Below, one piece after another: positions 25,590 to 33,993 of a stretch of 64,000 nucleotides of DNA. Location: NCBI RefSeq assembly GCF_907163125.1, contig NZ_OU015319.1, positions 2,232,001-2,296,000 of the forward strand, given 5' to 3'. The translations under genes were made by a program, and so were the position numbers. Every line of letters begins with the position of its first letter. Position 1 is the stretch's first letter. This DNA comes from Cloacibacterium caeni (GTDB lineage Bacteria; Bacteroidota; Bacteroidia; Flavobacteriales; Weeksellaceae). Below the pieces are notes generated by a model. It was given only the letters and a program-made list of their open reading frames with translations. It was not told the origin of the DNA and searched no databases.

Positions 25590-25961
25590 TTATCTTAAAA
25601 ATTCTGGGAGATTAGGATTCTCCTTTTTCTTTTTTTCTATGTAATCTTCTAATTTCGGGTCTTTGTCTAAGATAATTTCTTTCGCTTCTGCAAAGATGTC
25701 ATCCATTTCCTCTGGATTAGAAATATAATATTTATAGCTATCTCGGTAAGTTTTAGCATCTATTTTATGTTTTTTCAAAACAAATCTGCTTACCAATTCC
25801 ATATTAGCATCTGGTTTTACCGTATACGTTTGGTCATAAATAGCAAAATCTGCTATTATCTCTGCCATTTCTTGTTTTTCGATAAGATTTTTGGGCTTAT
25901 CAACAATTTTTTCGCAGGAAAACAGTGAAAATATTATAAAAAAAACGAGGAGTCTTCTCAT
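25590..25961 (-). CDS. DUF4296 family lipoprotein
   Basis: This 123-residue lipoprotein has a lipobox LFSC with Cys16. EMAEIIADFAIYDQTYTVKPD and KKHKIDAKTYRDSYKYYISNPEEMDDIF are the conserved DUF4296 core of small helical envelope proteins with no known function. Its ATG overlaps the stop of the glycosyltransferase as ATGA, so translation is coupled. It ends 26 bp before tgt. Confidence 0.85.
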   Translation of the reverse strand: MRRLLVFFIIFSLFSCEKIVDKPKNLIEKQEMAEIIADFAIYDQTYTVKPDANMELVSRFVLKKHKIDAKTYRDSYKYYISNPEEMDDIFAEAKEIILDKDPKLEDYIEKKKKENPNLPEFLR

Positions 25962-26674
25962 ATTTTACCGAAGATAGATTTTAATTTCATATTAATTACT
26001 CCAAAAATGGCTTCTTTAATAATTCCGCCACTCATTTTACTTTCTCCTTCTGTTCTATCTGTGAAAATAATAGGAACTTCGTTTATTTTAAAACCTTTTC
26101 TGTAGGCTCTGTATTTCATCTCTACTTGGAAACCATACCCTGTCATTTTCACTTGGTCTAGACCGATATTTTCTAAAACTTTTCTTGAAAAACATACAAA
26201 ACCAGCAGTGGTATCAAAAATAGGAATTCCTAAAACGAATCTCACATATTTAGAAGCGAAATACGATAGTAAAACTCTAGACATAGGCCAGTTTACCACA
26301 TTTACACCTTTACAATATCTAGAACCGATGCTCATATCACCTTTTTGTGCGGCATCAAATAATTTTGGCAAATCATTAGGATTGTGCGAAAAATCTGCAT
26401 CCATCTCGAAAATGTAGTCATAACCATTTTCTAGTGCCCATTTAAAACCATGAATGTAAGCTTTCCCTAATCCGTCTTTTACTTTTCTTATGGTAAGATG
26501 TAGCAAATGCGGAAATTCATGCTGCATTCTTTTTACTATTTCTGCGGTTCCATCTGGTGATGAATCATCTACAATCAAAACATGAAAATCTTGTTCTAAA
26601 GCAAAAACAGCTTTAATAATGTTTTCTATATTTTCTTTTTCGTTGTAGGTTGGGATAATGACTAATTTTTTCAT
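25958..26674 (-). CDS. Polyprenol monophosphomannose synthase-like glycosyltransferase (GT2)
   Basis: This 238-residue family 2 glycosyltransferase starts VIIPTYNEKENI and has VDDSSPDGTAE and MDADFSHNP, the metal and nucleotide-sugar site of dolichyl/polyprenol-phosphate mannose synthases. It would move a sugar, probably mannose from GDP-mannose, to a lipid phosphate for cell-envelope or protein glycosylation. It has no C-terminal membrane anchor. I start at ATG 26674; a longer frame to 26692 would overlap the -7 box at 26690-26697. Confidence 0.88.
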   Translation of the reverse strand: MKKLVIIPTYNEKENIENIIKAVFALEQDFHVLIVDDSSPDGTAEIVKRMQHEFPHLLHLTIRKVKDGLGKAYIHGFKWALENGYDYIFEMDADFSHNPNDLPKLFDAAQKGDMSIGSRYCKGVNVVNWPMSRVLLSYFASKYVRFVLGIPIFDTTAGFVCFSRKVLENIGLDQVKMTGYGFQVEMKYRAYRKGFKINEVPIIFTDRTEGESKMSGGIIKEAIFGVINMKLKSIFGKI

Positions 26675-26689
26675 AGAGATAAGAAAATG

Positions 26690-26697
26690 CAAAGATA
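26690..26697 (-). promoter_or_regulatory. -7 box (TATCTTTG, then C) of the GT2-DUF4296-tgt-permease group
   Basis: It matches TAnnTTTGC on the minus strand, 15 bases before the ATG at 26674. The genes downstream follow without a terminator I can see. Confidence 0.5.
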
Positions 26698-26763
26698 ATG
26701 TTTTTAAGGTTTTAAATAATTATTTAATATAGCCTTATATCAAAATGTATTCCTTAAAATTCT

Positions 26764-26771
26764 TACTTTTG
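26764..26771 (+). promoter_or_regulatory. -7 box (TACTTTTG, then C) of the DUF4271-hemD operon
   Basis: It matches TAnnTTTGC, 16 bases before the TTG start at 26788. Confidence 0.5.
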
Positions 26772-26787
26772 CAAAAAATCTAATAAA

Positions 26788-27432
26788 TTGATAAGAGTTG
26801 TAGAACATCATGACTGGGTTATTTACTGTATTATAGGCATTATTCTGTCTTATATTATCATATTTAAAACCCTGCACAGAGATGTAACCTTGATAGAATT
26901 TATTTTACAGCCTTATGAAGAATCAAACAATAACACTTTAAGTTGGGTTTTCACGACTATACTTTTTTCGGTAAGTTTTTCGGTGTTATTTTCGCAATTC
27001 ATTCCGATTGTTCCGAAATTTATTGCCCAAAATTTAGTTGTAGCAGGCATTACTTTTAACAAATTTGGCTTTGTTCTCGTTTCAATGCTTCTGTTTCACC
27101 TTATTAAAAATACTTTCGTCTATTTATTCTACGGAAGCATTAATCAATTAGAACGATTCGGCAGATATTCTTTTGTGGCGCAGAAATATTTTATGGTGTA
27201 TTCGTTAGTGATTTTGGTCATAAGTTTCCTCCATTATTACCTGCATTTCAAAACTTCTAATGCCTTTTTTTACTATAGCAGCTTGATTTTCATAGCATTT
27301 ACTGTCAAAATATTAATCTACCTATTTCATCCTCAGCAAATTTTGCCTAGACAATGGTATTATAAATTTTTGTATATTTGCACTCTCCAAATTCTACCAA
27401 TATTGGTGCTTTGGAAATTTTGGTTTTTATAA
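26788..27432 (+). CDS. DUF4271 family membrane protein
   Basis: This 214-residue protein has six or so membrane helices and the family-typical LLFHLIKNTFVYLFYGSI and LYICTLQILPILVLWKF. The function is unknown, but it is next to hemD in most flavobacteria. It starts with TTG (26788), just after the promoter; the only nearby ATG is out of frame. It ends 21 bp before hemD. Confidence 0.85.
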   Translation: MIRVVEHHDWVIYCIIGIILSYIIIFKTLHRDVTLIEFILQPYEESNNNTLSWVFTTILFSVSFSVLFSQFIPIVPKFIAQNLVVAGITFNKFGFVLVSMLLFHLIKNTFVYLFYGSINQLERFGRYSFVAQKYFMVYSLVILVISFLHYYLHFKTSNAFFYYSSLIFIAFTVKILIYLFHPQQILPRQWYYKFLYICTLQILPILVLWKFWFL

Positions 27433-27453
27433 ATCGTTTTATTAAGTTTAAGA

Positions 27454-28197
27454 ATGAAAATAAAATCTATTTTGGTTTCTCAGCCTGCTCCACAAGGTGA
27501 TTCTTCACCATATTTAGAGATGGCTAAAAGTGAAAAAATTAAAATTGATTTCAGACCTTTCATCCATGTTGAAGGTGTAGATGCTAAGGAATTAAGAACT
27601 CAAAAAATTGACCTTTCTCACTATACAGGTGTTATTTTTACTAGTAAAAATGCCATAGATCACTATTTCAGATTAGCAGAAGAAATGCGTTTCTCTGTTC
27701 CTGACAATATGAGATATATTTGCCAATCAGAAGCAACTGCGAATTATCTTCAGAAACACATTATTTACAGAAAAAGAAAAATTTCTTTTGGTGAAAAATC
27801 AATGGCAGATTTATTGCCACTTTTCAAAAAACACCATGACGAGAAATATCTTCTTCCATGTTCTGATGTAGTAACAGAAGAAACAACTAAAATCTTAGAC
27901 CAATCAGGGATTGACTGGACTAAAGCAGTGATGTACAGAACGGTAGCAAGTGATTTATCTGATGTGAAAATTGAAGAATATGACATGCTTGTGTTTTTCT
28001 CTCACCAAGGAATCAAATCTCTTTTCCATAATTTCCCAAATTTTGAACAAGGAGATAGAAAAATTGCAGTTTTCGGGATCACTACGCAAAACGCAGCAGA
28101 AGAAGCTGGTTTAAAAATAGATGTAATGGCTCCTACTAAAGAAAACCCTTCTATGACAATGGCAATAGAAAAATACATCAGAGCCAATAACAAATAA
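27454..28197 (+). CDS. hemD: Uroporphyrinogen-III synthase
   Basis: This 247-residue two-lobed enzyme closes hydroxymethylbilane to uroporphyrinogen III, the haem precursor. YTGVIFTSKNAIDHYF, KYLLPCSDV and YDMLVFFSHQGIKSLF are the conserved family segments, and the C-terminus has MTMAIEKYI. Haem made this way is needed for the c-type cytochromes coded at 33994-42356. A terminator follows. Confidence 0.93.
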   Translation: MKIKSILVSQPAPQGDSSPYLEMAKSEKIKIDFRPFIHVEGVDAKELRTQKIDLSHYTGVIFTSKNAIDHYFRLAEEMRFSVPDNMRYICQSEATANYLQKHIIYRKRKISFGEKSMADLLPLFKKHHDEKYLLPCSDVVTEETTKILDQSGIDWTKAVMYRTVASDLSDVKIEEYDMLVFFSHQGIKSLFHNFPNFEQGDRKIAVFGITTQNAAEEAGLKIDVMAPTKENPSMTMAIEKYIRANNK

Positions 28198-28221
28198 AAT
28201 TATACATTATAGATATTATCA

Positions 28222-28252
28222 AAATCATCAAAATATTTTTGGTGATTTTTTT
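28222..28252 (+). terminator. Terminator of hemD
   Basis: A 12-bp stem (AAATCATCAAAA / TTTTGGTGATTT, one G-T pair) with a 3-base loop is followed by T's. Confidence 0.75.
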
Positions 28253-28267
28253 CTTTTTTAGAAAACC

Positions 28268-28275
28268 TATATTTG
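28268..28275 (+). promoter_or_regulatory. -7 box (TATATTTG, then C) of the oligopeptidase gene
   Basis: It matches TAnnTTTGC, 58 bases before the ATG at 28334. Confidence 0.45.
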
Positions 28276-28333
28276 CAAAAATTTAAAATCTAGAGAAATA
28301 AAATTACTTATTGCTACATTCTAATTCAACTTA

Positions 28334-30382
28334 ATGATGAACGCTCCCAAAGCAAAAAAAATTGATAAATCACTAGAAATTCACGGTCACCAAAGAAACG
28401 ACCCGTTTTTCTGGCTCAATGAAAGAGAAAATCCCGAAGTTTTACAATATTTAGAAGAAGAAAACGCTTATTGCGACTTCGTGATGAAAGATACCGAAGA
28501 ATTGCAAGAACAACTTTTCCAAGAAATGAAAGCTCGTTACAAAGAAGATGACGAGAGCTTGCCTTATTTTTTCAATGAATATTGGTATGTGGTAAAATTT
28601 CAAAAAGGAAAAGAATATCCACTGTTCTACAGACATTTTAAAAGCTTGGAAAACGAAGCAGAACTTATGCTAGATGTAAACGAAATGGCTGCTGGTAAAG
28701 ATTTTTACGATGTAGGAAGCTTCTCTGTTTCGGTGAATAATCAGTTGGCTGCATTTTCAGAAGACATTATTGGAAGAAGAATCTATACCATTTTGCTCAA
28801 AAATTTAGAAACGGGAGAATTTCTTACCGATAAAATTGAAAACACCACTGGTAAAACAGTTTGGGCAGCAGATAATGAACATTTTTTCTACATCAGAAAA
28901 GACGAAACGTTACGCGCTTTCCAAATTTACAGACATAAAATTGGCACTTCTCAGGAAGAAGACGTTCTCATTTTCCACGAAGAAGACGAAACTTTTGACG
29001 TAAGTGTTTATAAATCAAAATCTTTAGAATATATTTTCATTGCGAGTTCTTCTGCCATTTCAGATGAACATTGGTTTATTCCGTCAAATAATGTTTTTGC
29101 AGAATGGCAAGTCATCCAAAAACGTGAAGACGATTTAGAATACGCGGTAGAACATTATCAAAATGATTTTTACATCATCACCAATGAAGGCGATGCTACT
29201 AATTTCAAAATTATGAAAACTTCGGTGGATAAACCTTCTAAAGAACATTGGAAAGAAGTAATTCCGCATAAAAAAGAAACTTTACTGGAAGGTTTTGAAA
29301 TTTTCAAAGATTATTTCGTGATTGAAGAAAGAACCGAAGGTTTACTTCAATTGAAAATTATAGAAAATTCTACAGGAAAATCTCATTATTTACCTTTTGA
29401 TGAGCCAACTTACACGGCTTATGTTGGACTAAATTTAGATTTTGACACAGAAGTTTTGCGTTATGGTTACACTTCGCTCACAACGCCAAGTTCTACCTAC
29501 GAATATAATATGAAAACGGGCGAAACCAAACTTTTGAAACAACAGGAAGTTTTGGGCGGAACTTTTGATGCTAAAAATTATATTTCTGAAAGAATTTGGG
29601 CAAATTCCAGAGACGGAAAAGTGAAAATCCCGATTTCTTTAGTCTATCATAAAGACACTCCAAAATCTGCCGAAACACCACTTCTATTATATGGTTACGG
29701 AAGTTATGGACACACGATAGATGCAAGTTTTTCTAATGTAAGATTATCAATTTTAGACCGAGGCTTCATTTATGCTATTGCACACGTTCGTGGCGGCGAA
29801 TATTTAGGAAGAGAATGGTATGACAATGGAAAAATGCTGAAAAAGAAAAATACTTTCTTTGATTTTATTGACGCTGCGAAATTCCTCATTTCTGAAAATT
29901 ACACTTCTCCGAAACATCTCTATGCGATGGGCGGTTCTGCTGGTGGACTATTAATGGGCGCGGTTATGAATTACGAACCTGAAATTTTCAACGGAATTGT
30001 GGCGCAAGTTCCTTTTGTAGATGTGGTCACTACCATGTTAGATGAAACAATTCCTTTGACAACTGGAGAATTTGATGAATGGGGAAATCCGAAAAAGAAA
30101 AAATATTATGATTACATGCTTTCTTATTCTCCTTACGATAATATAGAAGCAAAAAATTACCCAAATACATTAATCACCACTGGTTTTCATGATTCTCAAG
30201 TGCAATATTGGGAACCCGCAAAATGGGTTGCAAAATTGCGTGATTTAAAAACTGACAATAATATCCTCATTTTCAAGACCGATATGAAATCTGGTCATGG
30301 TGGTGCTTCTGGAAGATTTGAAAGTTTGAAGGAAGACGCTCTAGAATATGCATTTTTATTAAAATTAGAAAACAAAAAATAA
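28334..30382 (+). CDS. S9 prolyl oligopeptidase family protein, oligopeptidase B type
   Basis: This 682-residue peptidase has an N-terminal beta-propeller and a C-terminal alpha/beta-hydrolase domain. The nucleophile motif is GGSAGG with Ser535. VPFVDVVTTMLDETIPLTTGEFDEWGNP fits oligopeptidase B, which cuts short peptides after Lys or Arg. There is no signal peptide, so it acts in the cytoplasm. A second in-frame ATG follows the first, and either may be used. A dispersed palindromic repeat follows the stop. Confidence 0.87.
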   Translation: MMNAPKAKKIDKSLEIHGHQRNDPFFWLNERENPEVLQYLEEENAYCDFVMKDTEELQEQLFQEMKARYKEDDESLPYFFNEYWYVVKFQKGKEYPLFYRHFKSLENEAELMLDVNEMAAGKDFYDVGSFSVSVNNQLAAFSEDIIGRRIYTILLKNLETGEFLTDKIENTTGKTVWAADNEHFFYIRKDETLRAFQIYRHKIGTSQEEDVLIFHEEDETFDVSVYKSKSLEYIFIASSSAISDEHWFIPSNNVFAEWQVIQKREDDLEYAVEHYQNDFYIITNEGDATNFKIMKTSVDKPSKEHWKEVIPHKKETLLEGFEIFKDYFVIEERTEGLLQLKIIENSTGKSHYLPFDEPTYTAYVGLNLDFDTEVLRYGYTSLTTPSSTYEYNMKTGETKLLKQQEVLGGTFDAKNYISERIWANSRDGKVKIPISLVYHKDTPKSAETPLLLYGYGSYGHTIDASFSNVRLSILDRGFIYAIAHVRGGEYLGREWYDNGKMLKKKNTFFDFIDAAKFLISENYTSPKHLYAMGGSAGGLLMGAVMNYEPEIFNGIVAQVPFVDVVTTMLDETIPLTTGEFDEWGNPKKKKYYDYMLSYSPYDNIEAKNYPNTLITTGFHDSQVQYWEPAKWVAKLRDLKTDNNILIFKTDMKSGHGGASGRFESLKEDALEYAFLLKLENKK

Positions 30383-30385
30383 CGC

Positions 30386-30480
30386 TGTCATTCTGAATGA
30401 ATGAGGAACGAATGAAATGAAGAATCTTATTTATTAAAATCAAAAGATTCTTCACTCCGTAAACTCCGTTCAGAATGACA
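30386..30480. repeat. REP-like palindromic repeat, copy A
   Basis: Perfect 12-bp outer arms (TGTCATTCTGAA / TTCAGAATGACA) enclose 10-bp inner arms (GAAGAATCTT 30419-30428 / AAGATTCTTC 30444-30453). The copy at 55671-55752 has the same outer arms. This kind of extragenic palindrome is spread through many Bacteroidota genomes. Confidence 0.8.
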
Positions 30481-30497
30481 AGTTTTAATGATTAATC

Positions 30498-30848
30498 ATG
30501 AACGAAACAGAACTTTGGATAAAAATAGAAAAATTTTTCGTTGAAAATTTTCAAACGGAGAAAAATCCGCCTATTGAAACACTTTTGTTTTTGATAGGAA
30601 TCCAAGAATTAGGCAGTGGGAAACAAAAATATTCTAAAGATGACAAGGTGAATCTTATTCACATTGCGGTTTGCAGATTGCTAGAACCTTTCGGGTTTTA
30701 TGAATTTGAAGATTATGATGATGACGGTTGGCCAATGTACAAACAACTAGAAGAACTCCCAGAACTGAAACCGAATGAGCAACAACTGCTCATGAAAAAA
30801 GCCATTATTCAATATTTTATAGACGAAGACTTGTTAGAAATTTCTTAA
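30498..30848 (+). CDS. Conserved hypothetical protein
   Basis: This 116-residue acidic soluble protein has no signal peptide or membrane helix. KNPPIETLLFLIGIQELGSG, an IHIAVCRLLEPFGFYEFEDYDDDGW segment and a helical C-terminus suggest a compact helical fold. I do not recognise a family. It has normal codon use, lies 17 bp after a palindromic repeat, and is followed by 138 bp of AT-rich sequence before the histidine kinase gene. Confidence 0.6.
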   Translation: MNETELWIKIEKFFVENFQTEKNPPIETLLFLIGIQELGSGKQKYSKDDKVNLIHIAVCRLLEPFGFYEFEDYDDDGWPMYKQLEELPELKPNEQQLLMKKAIIQYFIDEDLLEIS

Positions 30849-30986
30849 AAATTTTCTACAAAAGGGAAATTAATTCACAATAATTTGTTAAAATTCTCGT
30901 TTTTAAGAAAAATCATATAAAAATACTGTGATTTTTTTGTTTAATTTGTGTTAAATTTCTAATTTTAACAAAATTTTTAGGCGAAA

Positions 30987-32531
30987 ATGAATAATAAATT
31001 TATCCCAATAATCTCCGTATTCATGACGATTTCACTTGTTGTTTTCGTGTCATTGCAATTTTATTGGCTTAAAGAATATTACACCGCACTAGAGCAAGAT
31101 TTTTCTAATAAAGTATATACTGCGCTAGAAAATTCAAGTAAAAAAATTGAAGAATTAGAAATTCAGAAGTACAACGAAAAGTTTAAAAATTTCGACAAAA
31201 CTTTAGCCAATAACGCTAAAAGTCCTACTCTTTTCCAAATCCAGCAAACGCAGGATTCTGCAAACAAAACCACGCTTACTTTCAATAAAACGATTATTGA
31301 AAAACAAAATATTCCGATTTCTAAAAAGGGAGACAGCATTACCAAAATAAAACTATACAAAGACGAAGGTTTATACAGCTTTAAAAAAAACGAAAGTACT
31401 CCTCAGATTATTTCTTCGGTTCAGAGTCAAGACATCAGCAGTGGACAATTTACCTTGACAGAGTTTGCGAAATTTAATGCTTCTAACTTACCTATCAACC
31501 AAAGAGTTAATCCAAAAATGCTGGATTCCGTTCTCGCTAAAGAACTGAAAAACAATGGAATAAACTCTAAATTTGGTTATGGAATTTTGGACAAAAACAA
31601 TAAATTGACTCAAATTTCTAACAATACCTATTTAGACCAAAAAGACAAAACCAATTATAATTTTCCACTTTTTACAGACGATAAAGACCGAACACTTTTT
31701 ACGCTTTCGCTGGTTTTCCCAAGAAAAGATGCGTCTTTGGCAATGAATAATTTGCCAATGCTACTAGGAACTTTCATGTCCTTATTGACCATTTTAGGAA
31801 TCTACATCATCTCGATTAATTACATGATGAAACAGAAAAAAATCTCTGAAGTAAAAACTGATTTCATCAATAACATGTCTCATGAATTCAAAACACCATT
31901 AGCTACCATTTCCGTAGCGACAGATGCTTTAGCTAATGATAAAATCTCTACCAATCCAGAAAAGGTAAAATATTATTCTCAACTCATCAAGCAAGAAAAC
32001 TTGAGAATGAAAAAGCAGGTAGAAAACGTTCTCAACATGTCAAAATTAGAGAGAAACGAGGTGAAACTCTTCTTAAAAGAGACCAATGTAAGAGAACTCA
32101 TCAAGCAAATTTCTCAGTCATTTAGACTTATTGTAGAAGAAAGAGGCGGAACATTAACCGAAGAATTCAAAGCGGAACATTATCATGTAAAAGTAGATGA
32201 ATTCCACCTTTCTAATGCACTGGTCAACTTACTGGACAACGCTAATAAATATTCGCCAGAAACCCCAGAAATTAGAATTACTACCAGAAATGAGCCTGGA
32301 TTTTACGTCATTGCGATTTCTGATAAAGGAATGGGAATGGAACAACATAACAGAACCAAAATTTTCGAAAAATTCTTCAGAGAAGAAACCGGGAATATTC
32401 ACAATGTAAAAGGACAAGGTTTAGGATTGTCTTATGTGAAGAAAATCGTAGAACTGCATCACGGTCAAGTGATTGTAGAATCAGAAAAAGATAAAGGCAG
32501 CACATTTACCATAAAACTGCCGATGAAATAA
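30987..32531 (+). CDS. Sensor histidine kinase (RprX-like)
   Basis: This 514-residue membrane kinase has helices at about 7-26 and 252-275 around a 225-residue periplasmic sensor with helical start. The dimerisation domain has NNMSHEFKTPL with phospho-acceptor His299. The ATPase domain has a LVNLLDNANKYS N-box and GQGLGLSYVKKI. It lies 25 bp before its response regulator. The pair resembles RprX/RprY of Bacteroides fragilis, but the signal is unknown. Confidence 0.9.
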   Translation: MNNKFIPIISVFMTISLVVFVSLQFYWLKEYYTALEQDFSNKVYTALENSSKKIEELEIQKYNEKFKNFDKTLANNAKSPTLFQIQQTQDSANKTTLTFNKTIIEKQNIPISKKGDSITKIKLYKDEGLYSFKKNESTPQIISSVQSQDISSGQFTLTEFAKFNASNLPINQRVNPKMLDSVLAKELKNNGINSKFGYGILDKNNKLTQISNNTYLDQKDKTNYNFPLFTDDKDRTLFTLSLVFPRKDASLAMNNLPMLLGTFMSLLTILGIYIISINYMMKQKKISEVKTDFINNMSHEFKTPLATISVATDALANDKISTNPEKVKYYSQLIKQENLRMKKQVENVLNMSKLERNEVKLFLKETNVRELIKQISQSFRLIVEERGGTLTEEFKAEHYHVKVDEFHLSNALVNLLDNANKYSPETPEIRITTRNEPGFYVIAISDKGMGMEQHNRTKIFEKFFREETGNIHNVKGQGLGLSYVKKIVELHHGQVIVESEKDKGSTFTIKLPMK

Positions 32532-32556
32532 CAACAAATAAAAAACACCAAATATT

Positions 32557-33243
32557 ATGAGTAACAGAATCTTATTAGTAGAAGACGACCAAAGTTTCGG
32601 AGCGGTACTTAAAGATTATTTAAGCATTAACAACTTTGATGTAACCCTTGCTATTGATGGCGAATTAGGGCTAAAAGAATTCACAGAAAAGGAATTTGAC
32701 ATTTGTATTTTCGATGTCATGATGCCCAAAAAAGACGGCTTTTCACTAGCTGAAGACGTGAGAAAAATAGACAAGAATACTCCCATTATATTTTTAACAG
32801 CAAGAAACCAGCGTGAAGACGTTTTAAAAGGCTATCAAATTGGCGCAGATGATTACATCACAAAACCATTTGACACCGAATTACTTTTATACAAAATCAA
32901 AGCTATTTTACAAAGAAGTGCAGTAGTAGAAGACGAAGAACAAGAGCAATTTAAAATTTCTAACATGTTTTTCGATTCAGTTTTAAGACAATTACGAGTA
33001 GGTGATAATGAATATAAACTTTCGCCAAAAGAAAACGAATTACTAAAATTGCTTTGCCTACACAGAAATGATTTCATGCCAAGAGATTTAGCATTAAGAA
33101 AAATCTGGAAAAAAGAAAATTATTTCACGGCAAGAAGTATGGACGTGTACATTGCTAAACTGAGAAAGCTCCTAAAAGACGATGAAGGATTAGAAATCAT
33201 CAACGTGCATGGAGAAGGATTCAGACTTTTAGTAAAAAATTAA
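32557..33243 (+). CDS. OmpR-family response regulator (RprY-like)
   Basis: This 228-residue regulator has a receiver domain with acid pocket Glu9-Asp10-Asp11, phospho-acceptor Asp53 (FDVMMPKKDG) and Lys103 (GADDYITKPF). A winged-helix DNA-binding domain (about 130-228) ends with INVHGEGFRLL. It works with the kinase directly upstream. A strong palindrome terminates the operon. Confidence 0.93.
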   Translation: MSNRILLVEDDQSFGAVLKDYLSINNFDVTLAIDGELGLKEFTEKEFDICIFDVMMPKKDGFSLAEDVRKIDKNTPIIFLTARNQREDVLKGYQIGADDYITKPFDTELLLYKIKAILQRSAVVEDEEQEQFKISNMFFDSVLRQLRVGDNEYKLSPKENELLKLLCLHRNDFMPRDLALRKIWKKENYFTARSMDVYIAKLRKLLKDDEGLEIINVHGEGFRLLVKN

Positions 33244-33248
33244 ATAAA

Positions 33249-33276
33249 AAAATCCACCAAAATTTTGGTGGATTTT
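33249..33276. terminator. Bidirectional terminator after the response regulator
   Basis: A perfect 14-bp inverted repeat (AAAATCCACCAAAA / TTTTGGTGGATTTT) without spacer has A/T-runs on both sides. It serves the regulator gene and the converging SPOR gene. Confidence 0.85.
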
Positions 33277-33297
33277 TGTTATGCTAATGTGTGAAAA

Positions 33298-33813
33298 TTA
33301 TTTTGCTTCTACACAGAAAACTCTGTATTGTACTGCAATTGCAGCAGGGAAATAACTTCTAATTCTTGCTAAATCGCCACTAGCAGATTGCTTACTGAAA
33401 TAGCTTCCTACCAAAACCTTATAATTAGGTCTTAGCGAAGCATCAGTTTCTGCTTTCATATTTGGGAATTTTGTGCGGAAATAAGATTTCACTTTGTTGG
33501 CTTCCTCATTACTTTTTACAACCGCCACCTGAATTTTGTAACCTAAAATTCTAGGATTATCTCTACAGATTTCAGCATTTGTTTTAGGTTTCGTCGAAAT
33601 TTCTACTTTCGGAGCTTCATTTTTGTTGGCTTCTTCCTCTTTAATCTTATCACATTTCCCTTCTAAATCCGTTAAAAGCTCATTTACTCTGCTATCCATA
33701 GAAACTTTCAACTCCGTTCTATTATGTGTTTCTTTTTTCTCAACTACCTGAGCATTAGAGATATTAAAACTTAAAAAAGCTAATAATGATAGTATTTTTA
33801 TTACGTTTTTCAT
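33298..33813 (-). CDS. SPOR-domain secreted protein
   Basis: This 171-residue protein begins with a signal peptide (MKNVIKILSLLAFLSFNISNA, then Q) and has a Lys/Glu-rich linker. The C-terminal SPOR domain (about 95-171: LGYKIQVAVVKSNEEANKV...YKVLVGSYFSKQSASGDLARIRSYFPAAIAVQY) binds peptidoglycan stripped of stem peptides at division sites. I start at ATG 33813, because an in-frame codon at 33831 lies in the promoter box. Confidence 0.85.
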   Translation of the reverse strand: MKNVIKILSLLAFLSFNISNAQVVEKKETHNRTELKVSMDSRVNELLTDLEGKCDKIKEEEANKNEAPKVEISTKPKTNAEICRDNPRILGYKIQVAVVKSNEEANKVKSYFRTKFPNMKAETDASLRPNYKVLVGSYFSKQSASGDLARIRSYFPAAIAVQYRVFCVEAK

Positions 33814-33828
33814 TAAAATTATTTTTGA

Positions 33829-33836
33829 CAAAGTTA
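33829..33836 (-). promoter_or_regulatory. -7 box (TAACTTTG) of the SPOR gene
   Basis: It matches TAnnTTTG on the minus strand, 15 bases before the ATG. Confidence 0.45.
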
Positions 33837-33940
33837 ATACAAATAAAAATTATACCAATCTTTCTTATTTAGAACAATTATAAATTAAAAAAATTTGATA
33901 AAATACATACAAACCTTCTGTTAATATTGTGTTAAAGTAT

Positions 33941-33948
33941 TATTTTTG
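33941..33948 (+). promoter_or_regulatory. -7 box (TATTTTTG, then C) of the act operon
   Basis: It matches TAnnTTTGC and gives a leader of about 40 bases before the actA ATG at 33994. The -33 is unclear. Confidence 0.5.
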
Positions 33949-33993
33949 CGGAATTGAATGTAAACTCAATAGTATTAACCCAAGATTATTTAA

